DNA of 7,862 nucleotides from Campylobacterota bacterium. GTDB taxonomy: Bacteria > Campylobacterota > Campylobacteria > Campylobacterales > Sulfurovaceae. The notes under the pieces are model-generated. The model was not told the origin of the DNA, did not search any database, and saw only the letters and a program-made list of their open reading frames with translations. Shown here one piece after another: positions 1-5,884 of this stretch. The position numbers and the translations under genes were made by a program. The stretch lies in the NCBI GenBank assembly GCA_015488875.1, contig WFMX01000328.1, positions 1-7,862 on the forward strand. Direction: 5' to 3'. Position 1 is the stretch's first letter. The number at the start of each line of letters is the position of its first letter.

Positions 1-1229
1 ATCCATATGATAGCAGAACTCTCAAGTGACCACAATGCAGAGCTAAGATCAGCATCAAAAGCGTATGGTATGGCTATAGTATAAAAGACTACACCTAGAG
101 CCAAGAATGATTGTGATAACAAGTCACTCCTCTCTCTACCCCTAAGCACCCAGTAGAGTATCAAATATAGTGTGCCTAGTGCCACGGCACTATATGCAGC
201 ACCATACTCTATGTATCTCACCAAATCTACCTGTATGGGAAAAGCGACTAGCGGTAGACCAAACACAAGTGTAGCATCTACTAGATTTTTGGGTTCAAAT
301 GGATGTTTGAGTGTAAAGAGTATGGATATAGCCAAATAGAGTAGAAAATAGAGTATCAAAAATGGCTCTGTGGTGCCAAATAGCTCAGGCTGGTATCGCA
401 TGACACCCCACGCTAGTGCTATGATAAATGTAAACAGAAAGCCTACTATGTTGAGAATACGCCAAGACCTATACCAAGCCATAGCAAAGATGCCTATATC
501 AAGTAGGGCATAATAGCTAAAGAGTACGATGTGAGAGCCACTACTATCTGCTGTGAGTATAGGCACAGCAAAACCACCTGTAGTTGCAAATAGTGCCAAA
601 GGTAGAGCATCTTGAATGACTGCCAATAGCGAGCCGATCGCTACCACCGCTATCATGAGTAAAAAAGCTGACTCTAGCGTCATGATAGAGTAAAATTTGG
701 ATGAGCTATATATGATGAGGTAGAGTGTAGCTATGCCGAGTCCTTGAAGTATCAGTCCATATCCGCCCTCTCTAGCTCTCAATCTCCACCCAACTATGGT
801 AGTCGCTATAGCCCCTACAGATATGCCCAAAAGTCTCATCTCTATAGTAATAGCACTTCTTTGAGCTGCATACTTGACCAAAAAAACCAATCCAAAGAAG
901 AGTACAACTCCACCTATTCGTACAAGTATATTGCCTTCAGTAAAGTAGCTTTTGAGAAAGGTGTATATCTTTGATGGTTCTTGTGGTGGCAGATCAGGAT
1001 AGCTCTCTTTGAATTGCCCCACATGTCCAATCGGCTCGTCTATGTTTGTTGGCTTCTGAATATCATCTAGCTTATCTATAGCCTCTATGTCTTCTTTGGG
1101 AACCCTAACTATATCTTTTGGTTTTTCATCTTGAAGCCTATCTACTGCTCTTTGTAGATTTCCTATCTTGACATGCAGAGAGTATATCCACATGAATGTC
1201 AATATATATATCATCACGACTACACTCAT
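1..1229 (-). CDS. DUF2339-family polytopic membrane protein, N-terminal part (cut by left edge)
   Basis: An open frame of 409 codons reads leftward from ATG at 1229-1227 with no stop before the window edge, so the C-terminal half is missing. The translation starts with a hydrophobic segment (residues about 1-18), then a short charged, possibly coiled region (about 20-36) and a proline- and acid-rich linker to about residue 90. Many closely spaced membrane segments follow from about residue 101. The segment NILVRIGGVVLFFGLVFLVKY (residues 100-120) and the stretch near residues 377-409 (IPYAFDADLSSALWSLES) look like the conserved blocks of DUF2339 membrane proteins, which usually run to roughly 800 or more residues. 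No biochemical role is established for the family; an inner-membrane location is expected. A GGGAG ribosome-binding site lies just upstream (1234-1241 region, minus strand), supporting this start. The family call rests on remembered motifs. The membrane-protein call is firm. Confidence 0.82.
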   Translation of the reverse strand, partial: MSVVVMIYILTFMWIYSLHVKIGNLQRAVDRLQDEKPKDIVRVPKEDIEAIDKLDDIQKPTNIDEPIGHVGQFKESYPDLPPQEPSKIYTFLKSYFTEGNILVRIGGVVLFFGLVFLVKYAAQRSAITIEMRLLGISVGAIATTIVGWRLRAREGGYGLILQGLGIATLYLIIYSSSKFYSIMTLESAFLLMIAVVAIGSLLAVIQDALPLALFATTGGFAVPILTADSSGSHIVLFSYYALLDIGIFAMAWYRSWRILNIVGFLFTFIIALAWGVMRYQPELFGTTEPFLILYFLLYLAISILFTLKHPFEPKNLVDATLVFGLPLVAFPIQVDLVRYIEYGAAYSAVALGTLYLILYWVLRGRERSDLLSQSFLALGVVFYTIAIPYAFDADLSSALWSLESSAIIW

Positions 1230-1260
1230 AAACAACTCCCTAAATGACTCTTTTTTCTAC

Positions 1261-1269
1261 ATTATATCA
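1261..1269 (-). promoter_or_regulatory. Extended -10 promoter for the DUF2339 gene
   Basis: Read on the minus strand, 1269-1261 gives TGATATAAT, a perfect TATAAT hexamer with the TGn extension. It lies about 32 bases upstream of the ATG at 1229. No good -35 hexamer sits at the usual spacing; the upstream stretch is simply T-rich. This matches the weak -35 dependence described for Epsilonproteobacterial sigma-70 promoters. Confidence 0.5.
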
Positions 1270-1326
1270 TTTAAGAACTGTATAAAAACAAAACTACTAA
1301 TATCTCTCAATAGTTTAAGTTATTTT

Positions 1327-1345
1327 TATAATCCTATTGTATAAT
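1327..1345 (+). promoter_or_regulatory. Tandem -10 hexamers, probable promoter of the SNF2 gene
   Basis: Two perfect TATAAT hexamers occur at 1327-1332 and 1340-1345, about 60-75 bases ahead of the ATG at 1405. The second is preceded directly by TTG. No clear TTGACA-like -35 is present; the region upstream (1311-1326) is T- and A-rich. Either or both hexamers could be used. In such AT-rich DNA one match could be chance, so the call is moderate. Confidence 0.42.
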
Positions 1346-1369
1346 TTGGATTAAACTTTTGTTTACTGT

Positions 1370-1389
1370 TTATTGCAATCCAACAATAA
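1370..1389. promoter_or_regulatory. Small dyad in the leader of the SNF2 gene
   Basis: TTATTG at 1370-1375 is the exact inverted complement of CAATAA at 1384-1389, with an 8-base spacer. It lies 15 bases before the ATG at 1405 and downstream of the presumed -10 boxes, so it would be in the mRNA leader. It could be a weak hairpin or a protein-binding site. A six-base dyad in AT-rich DNA may also be chance. Confidence 0.2.
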
Positions 1390-1404
1390 GGCTGACCAAG
1401 ACCC

Positions 1405-4400
1405 ATGAAAACTTTTGATATTCCAAAAAAAGATATTATTGATAATTTTGATAATAATGCATATTCACGAGGTTATGGATATTTTCTAGATGATAGGATA
1501 CTGTCAATCGAAGTCTATCCAGCTAGAGACAATGCAGTAGATATATACTCTTCGGTGAGGGGGTCAGTACGGTACAATCAGCATATAGAAATAATGTCCG
1601 ACAAATATGGTGAGCTTATCATAGACGCTGACTGTTCTTGTCCTGTGGGCTACAACTGTAAGCACTCTGCAGCCGTACTCTTCCAACTGCGAGAAGATCA
1701 AAAAAAAGGCATCATTTATAAAACAACAAAAGATGAAACCGATGAGTGGCTAGATAGTTTCTTGGAGGTCAACAAAGAAGAGACAAAGAGTGTACCGATA
1801 GAACAAAACGAATTTTTGATATATAGAGTTTTTGAAGAGACTTATAACGACTTCAGCTTCTACAAAGCAAAGATCTTGAAGAACGGATCCCTCTCAAAGG
1901 GTGGTAAAATATCTCATGACAATCTTTTCTATTTCTATCAATACGATTGGAAATTCACCTATTTGACAGACGAAGATAGAGATACCATCTCAGCGCTAGC
2001 CAACATCTATGACGGAGATGGTGATCATACACTAGAGGGTGAATATGGTGCAATAGTACTCAAAAAAATGATAGAGAGTAATCGTTGTTTTTTCAAAAAT
2101 AGTAATACTCCTCTACGCTATGGCAAAGAGTCAAAAAAACTTATATTTACTTGGCAGGAGGTAGAAGGTGGTAGCAGATTGGTCTCCAATCTCAAAGAGA
2201 GTGACTTTCTTATAGCCAAAACCACTCCACTACTCTATATAGATACTCAGAATAGTACCTTGTATAAATTAGAGAGTGGCTATAGTGCCAAAGCATTAAA
2301 CTTAATGCTAAATGCACCTGTCGTAGGGAATGATAAGATAGTGCCTGTGACCCAAGCTATCATGGATAAGTTACCTGAAGTTGACTTTCCTATGCCCGAG
2401 AAGTTGAAGATAGAGATATTAGAGCTATCACCCACTCCAAGACTCTATTTGCATGCCCAAAAAAATCAGAACAGATTAATGCATATTTTGCAACTAGAAT
2501 TTCTATATGGCGAAAATCGCATTATCAACCAACCATATCACCCCACAAAGATGATAGCTTCCGATAATAGCATGATCAAGATCGTTCGAGACTACGATGT
2601 AGAGAGGGCGACAGAGGAGAGGATAGAGAGCTTTGGATTTGAGTATGTCGATAATCTCTCATCGTATCTCATATTTGCCAAACCATCTATGCAGGTAGCC
2701 GTGGAAAATTGGAGAAAATTTATAGAAAATGAGCTACCTATACTCAGAACAGAGGGGTGGGAGATAGAGATAGCTGATGAGTTCAACTTCGAGTTTGAGT
2801 ACATGGATACCATATCTGTAGAGAGTTCTGAGTCTGATGGTGTCAACCCATGGTTTGAACTTTCGTTCAATGTAGATATAGGTGGCAAAAGCGTAGCACT
2901 CATGCCTATAATCGCATCATTGCTAGAGGAGTTTGATAGCGTAGATGAGTTGCCAGAGAGACTCAATCTAGAGTTGAGTGAAGGTAAGTTTCTGCACATT
3001 GAGTCCAAAGATATCAAGCCTATATTGAGAACCATCTTTGAGCTATTTGACAAAAAAGAGGGTGATTCACTCATCATACAGCCATACGATGCCCACCTGA
3101 TAGATATAGATGAAGATAGTGATATCATATGGAAAGGGGCGAAAGAACTCAAAGAGTTGTCTCAAAAACTCAAAGATTTCAAAGGCATAGAGAGTGTTGA
3201 GCCATCACCCAAGCTAGAGGCAACCTTGCGTGACTATCAGCAGTTTGGACTAGAATGGATACACTTTCTCTACAGCTTTAGGTTTGGCGGTATATTGGCA
3301 GACGACATGGGATTAGGCAAGACTATACAGACTATAGCATTCTTGCAACTACTCAAAGATAGAGAAGAACTCACCAAACCTACACTTGTCATCATGCCTA
3401 CCTCACTCATAGGAAATTGGAGAGACGAGATAGAGAAGTTTGCACCAAACTTAAAATATCTGAGATTGTATGGTCCAGATAGGGCTGCACTATTTGATGA
3501 GATAGAGTCATATGATATCATACTCACTACCTATGCGTTGGCACAGAGAGATGAGGAGATGTACAAGAGTAGGTCGTTTCTATATATCATACTTGACGAA
3601 GCCCAAAAGATCAAAAATCCAAAGACCAAGATGGCAGTAGCTATCAAATCATTCAAGGCAGAGTACAAGCTAGCCCTCAGTGGCACGCCTATAGAAAATC
3701 ATTTAGGTGAACTATGGTCTATATTTGACTTCTTGATGCCAGGATTTTTGGATAATCTATCATTTTTCAAATCCTACTACCAAAACCCCATAGAAAAAGA
3801 GCATGACATCGGCATGAGGGAACTACTCAACAAAAAGGTAGCACCATTTATACTCAGGCGAACCAAAAGTGAAGTAGTTGAAGAGTTGCCACCAAAAACA
3901 GAAATCATCAAGAGGGCTACTTTCACCCCAAAACAGGCTAAACTCTATGAAAATATCCGTGTCACCATGGAGAAAAAGGTGAGAGAGGTCATCAAGGGCA
4001 AAGGGTTGTCGAGAAGTCACATCACTATACTAGATGCTCTCCTCAAACTCCGTCAAGTATGCTGTCATCCCCAACTCCTAAAGCTAGATAGTGCCAAGAG
4101 AGTCAAGGAATCCGCAAAGCTAGATATGTTTCTCGAACTTATAGACGAGCTACATATGGAGGGGAGGAGAGTATTGGTATTTTCACAATTTACCTCTATG
4201 CTCACCATCATAGAACAGGAGATAAAAAAACGAAAGATCAAATACACCAAACTCACAGGGTCCACACGCAAGAGAGAAGAGGCTATAGATAGGTTTACCA
4301 AAGGAGATGCAGAGATATTTCTCATCAGTCTCAAAGCAGGAGGAGTAGGACTCAACCTCGTAGAGGCAGATACGGTGATACATTATGACCCATGGTGGAA

Positions 4401-4617
4401 CCCAGCGGTAGAGAACCAAGCCACAGATAGAGCTCACCGCATAGGGCAAGATAAGGCAGTATTTGTATACAAACTTATAGTCGAAAACAGCATAGAGGAG
4501 CAGATAATCAAACTCCAAGAGAAGAAAAAGAAGTTGCAAGATGGCATCTATAAAGGCAACGAAGACAAAAGCGACAAGTTCGAAGGCGAAGAGCTATTGT
4601 CTCTACTGAACATATAG
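1405..4617 (+). CDS. SWIM zinc-finger SNF2-family helicase-like ATPase
   Basis: This complete 1070-residue protein is a SNF2-family DNA translocase, expected to act on DNA or protein-DNA complexes in the cytoplasm using ATP. A SWIM zinc finger lies near the N-terminus (C77, C79, C85, H87 in CSCPVGYNCKH). A long, poorly conserved region (about 100-600) occupies the place of the bacterial SNF2-associated domain. The first RecA lobe has LRDYQQFGLEWIHFL (608-622), Walker A DDMGLGKT (633-640), motif Ia LVIMPTSLIGNW (661-672), motif II DEAQ (731-734) and motif III LALSGTPIEN (756-765). The second lobe has VLVFSQF (923-929), LISLKAGGVGLNL (973-985) and QATDRAHRIGQ (1005-1015). All catalytic motifs are intact. 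The start is fixed by an in-frame TGA at 1393-1395 and by no other ATG until codon 64; the Shine-Dalgarno match is poor. The protein probably works alone: no nuclease, methylase or other defence partner is adjacent. The physiological role is unknown. Confidence 0.95.
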   Translation: MKTFDIPKKDIIDNFDNNAYSRGYGYFLDDRILSIEVYPARDNAVDIYSSVRGSVRYNQHIEIMSDKYGELIIDADCSCPVGYNCKHSAAVLFQLREDQKKGIIYKTTKDETDEWLDSFLEVNKEETKSVPIEQNEFLIYRVFEETYNDFSFYKAKILKNGSLSKGGKISHDNLFYFYQYDWKFTYLTDEDRDTISALANIYDGDGDHTLEGEYGAIVLKKMIESNRCFFKNSNTPLRYGKESKKLIFTWQEVEGGSRLVSNLKESDFLIAKTTPLLYIDTQNSTLYKLESGYSAKALNLMLNAPVVGNDKIVPVTQAIMDKLPEVDFPMPEKLKIEILELSPTPRLYLHAQKNQNRLMHILQLEFLYGENRIINQPYHPTKMIASDNSMIKIVRDYDVERATEERIESFGFEYVDNLSSYLIFAKPSMQVAVENWRKFIENELPILRTEGWEIEIADEFNFEFEYMDTISVESSESDGVNPWFELSFNVDIGGKSVALMPIIASLLEEFDSVDELPERLNLELSEGKFLHIESKDIKPILRTIFELFDKKEGDSLIIQPYDAHLIDIDEDSDIIWKGAKELKELSQKLKDFKGIESVEPSPKLEATLRDYQQFGLEWIHFLYSFRFGGILADDMGLGKTIQTIAFLQLLKDREELTKPTLVIMPTSLIGNWRDEIEKFAPNLKYLRLYGPDRAALFDEIESYDIILTTYALAQRDEEMYKSRSFLYIILDEAQKIKNPKTKMAVAIKSFKAEYKLALSGTPIENHLGELWSIFDFLMPGFLDNLSFFKSYYQNPIEKEHDIGMRELLNKKVAPFILRRTKSEVVEELPPKTEIIKRATFTPKQAKLYENIRVTMEKKVREVIKGKGLSRSHITILDALLKLRQVCCHPQLLKLDSAKRVKESAKLDMFLELIDELHMEGRRVLVFSQFTSMLTIIEQEIKKRKIKYTKLTGSTRKREEAIDRFTKGDAEIFLISLKAGGVGLNLVEADTVIHYDPWWNPAVENQATDRAHRIGQDKAVFVYKLIVENSIEEQIIKLQEKKKKLQDGIYKGNEDKSDKFEGEELLSLLNI

Positions 4618-4752
4618 AGATAAGCATAAGATGCCTATTGATCATTTGTTTATATAATGACATGATGCGAACACCAGAGGAGAGACTATGCCAGCACAAG
4701 CATAGAATACTTATAATGACTACAAAGAGTGGGATGGTGAGTAATGTCAGGG
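4618..4752. other. Gene-free spacer after the SNF2 gene
   Basis: No convincing coding region or Rho-independent terminator was found directly after the SNF2 stop codon. Two TATAAT hexamers on the plus strand (4653-4658 and 4712-4717) lack plausible -35 partners. The second would place a transcription start about 25-30 bases before the first strong hairpin at 4753, so it could drive a short structured RNA, but this is speculative. Confidence 0.3.
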
Positions 4753-4805
4753 GTCTGCTGATAATGATATGCGTAGCGTAGCGAAGTGTATCGTTATCAG
4801 CAGAC
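4753..4805. repeat. Strong hairpin 1: 17-bp inverted repeat
   Basis: The left arm at 4753-4769 (GTCTGCTGATAATGATA) pairs with the right arm at 4789-4805 (TATCGTTATCAGCAGAC) in 16 of 17 positions. The remaining pair is a G-U wobble in RNA (4765 with 4793). The stem can extend inward by three more pairs, two of them wobbles. The 19-base loop (4770-4788) contains the tandem GCGTAGCGTAGCG. No T-tract follows the right arm on the plus strand, so it is not a classical intrinsic terminator. It may be an RNA structure, a processing site, or part of a dispersed palindromic repeat. Confidence 0.75.
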
Positions 4806-4855
4806 TTCGGCTGAGATGTAACCGTGTTGCAGTCGAGGGCGAACGATCACTATGC

Positions 4856-4900
4856 GGGGACACAGGTTTCATTCGCTTCGCTCACAAAACCAATGTCCCC
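4856..4900. repeat. Strong hairpin 2: GGGGACA...TGTCCCC inverted repeat
   Basis: The left arm at 4856-4869 (GGGGACACAGGTTT) pairs with the right arm at 4887-4900 (AAACCAATGTCCCC) in 12 of 14 positions. The outer seven and inner five pairs are perfect, around a 2-by-2 internal mismatch. The 17-base loop (4870-4886) carries CGCTTCGCT. The next bases are an A/T mix without a T-run, so intrinsic termination is unlikely. The G-rich outer ends and compact size look like a dispersed intergenic palindrome or the closing stem of a small structured RNA. Confidence 0.7.
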
Positions 4901-4902
4901 AC

Positions 4903-4942
4903 TAACTATTTGAATTATTAAGTAGTATATTCAAGATAGTTA
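4903..4942. promoter_or_regulatory. AT-rich dyad upstream of the methyltransferase promoter
   Basis: TAACTAT plus TTGAAT at 4903-4915 is mirrored by ATTCAA (4929-4934) plus ATAGTTA (4936-4942). This gives 13 complementary pairs with one bulged G at 4935 and a 13-base centre. It begins just after hairpin 2 and ends about 12 bases before a -10-like TATAAA at 4955, so its right arm covers the -35 area. It could be an operator for a dimeric regulator. Its AT-richness means chance or simple cruciform DNA cannot be excluded. Confidence 0.35.
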
Positions 4943-4954
4943 CATGACAATTAG

Positions 4955-4960
4955 TATAAA
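4955..4960 (+). promoter_or_regulatory. Possible -10 of the glycan operon
   Basis: TATAAA at 4955-4960 lies 34 bases ahead of the TTG start at 4994. No recognisable -35 sits at the expected spacing. Transcription might instead come from further upstream, across the hairpin island. Confidence 0.3.
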
Positions 4961-4981
4961 ATAACAAATACAAAAGACAAT

Positions 4982-4996
4982 AAGGGATCTGAATTG
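4982..4996 (+). promoter_or_regulatory. Ribosome-binding site that fixes a TTG start
   Basis: AAGGGA at 4982-4987 stands six bases before TTG at 4994-4996. The frame is closed upstream by TAG at 4952-4954 and has no ATG or GTG between, and the next in-frame Met is at codon 193, deep inside the methyltransferase fold. The TTG is therefore the best supported start. Confidence 0.65.
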
Positions 4997-5884
4997 GGTG
5001 CAAAATTAAATCTATCATTCTATAATGGGGCAGATCACTATAGTGATGGTGATATAGAGGATGAACTTTTAGAGATAGTCAAAAACAATGAAACCTATGA
5101 TGAAGTTTTGGCTCGTGACAATAGATGGGCTATACTCTACCACCTCTCTAGCATCCGTCACAATATCATAAATTGGTATCCATTCAAGCCTCATAGCTCC
5201 TGTCTAGAGATAGGTGGTGGCTGTGGTGCTATCACAGGTGCATTATGCGAACGGCTAGAGCAAGTGAGTGTAGTAGAACTCTCAAAAAGACGCTCTACCA
5301 TCAACTACGAACGGCACAAAAATTATGACAACTTAGAGATCATCGTGGGCAACCTCAATGCTATCACATTTGAACAACAGTTTGACTATATCACTCTCAA
5401 TGGCGTACTTGAATACGCAGGCTCTTTTACTGATGGAAGTGAACCATACAAAACATTTCTTCAGCAGGTAAAAAAGCATCTCAAACCAAATGGGAAGCTC
5501 ATAGTAGCTATAGAGAACCGCTATGGATTGAAGTACTTCGCAGGAGCAAAAGAGGATCATACTTCCAAGATGTTCGATGGCATCGCTGGGTATGTCGGCA
5601 ACGATAGCGTGCGTACCTTTGGTAAGCTGGAATTGGAGAAACTTTTAGCAGAGAGTGGCTACCCACAACAAGAGTTTTATTATCCACATCCTGACTACAA
5701 AATGCCTATGGAGATATATACTCCAGAGTGGCTACCTAATCACCATACAGCACTCTCTTCTGCACCCAACTTCGATAGCGAACGATACGAGCTTTTTGAT
5801 GAGACAAAAGCGTTTGCAGGCATTATAGCAAATAATCAATTTGAATTTTTTGCTAACTCATTTTTGGTCATATGTGGAGAGTAG
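4994..5884 (+). CDS. Class I SAM-dependent methyltransferase, probably acting on a surface glycan
   Basis: This 296-residue protein has a Rossmann-type methyltransferase core. The SAM-binding glycine loop is LEIGGGCGAITG (residues 71-82). The acidic residue ending strand 2 is in VVELSKRR (E95), motif II is FDYITLNGVLEYAG (130-143), and the strand 5 region is LKPNGKLIVAIENRYGLKYF (163-182). The segment after this (AIENRYGLKYFAGAKEDHT, then RTFGKLELEKLL near 207-218) resembles methyltransferases found in polysaccharide biosynthesis clusters. Translation starts at TTG with a good ribosome-binding site. The stop codon TAG (5882-5884) touches the ATG of the next gene, in the same frame, so the two are co-transcribed and probably translationally coupled. 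The acceptor is not visible in the sequence. With the kinase-like neighbour, methylation of a phosphorylated glycan end, as in WbdD, is a reasonable hypothesis. The methyltransferase call is firm, the substrate is not. Confidence 0.88.
   Translation: MGAKLNLSFYNGADHYSDGDIEDELLEIVKNNETYDEVLARDNRWAILYHLSSIRHNIINWYPFKPHSSCLEIGGGCGAITGALCERLEQVSVVELSKRRSTINYERHKNYDNLEIIVGNLNAITFEQQFDYITLNGVLEYAGSFTDGSEPYKTFLQQVKKHLKPNGKLIVAIENRYGLKYFAGAKEDHTSKMFDGIAGYVGNDSVRTFGKLELEKLLAESGYPQQEFYYPHPDYKMPMEIYTPEWLPNHHTALSSAPNFDSERYELFDETKAFAGIIANNQFEFFANSFLVICGE

Noticed and set aside
744..974. Plus-strand 76-codon open frame
   Set aside because: It lies wholly inside the minus-strand DUF2339 frame, which has clear membrane-protein family motifs, and its Ser/Tyr-rich translation is typical of an antisense shadow.
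2592..4699. Several minus-strand open frames antisense to the SNF2 gene
   Set aside because: They are antisense to an intact, motif-rich coding sequence, and their serine- or cysteine-rich translations match no family.
4662..4781. A 39-codon open frame (ATG at 4662, TAG at 4779) between the SNF2 and methyltransferase genes
   Set aside because: It has no good ribosome-binding site, ends inside the loop of hairpin 1, and its translation resembles nothing I recognise. Overlap with a strong inverted repeat makes coding unlikely.
4753..4900. Intrinsic (Rho-independent) terminators for the SNF2 gene
   Set aside because: Both stems are strong, but neither is followed by a T-run on the plus strand nor preceded by an A-run that would serve the minus strand.
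4741..4902. A CRISPR array or insertion-sequence end
   Set aside because: There are only two different palindromes, no regularly spaced identical repeats, no transposase and no recognisable target-site duplication.
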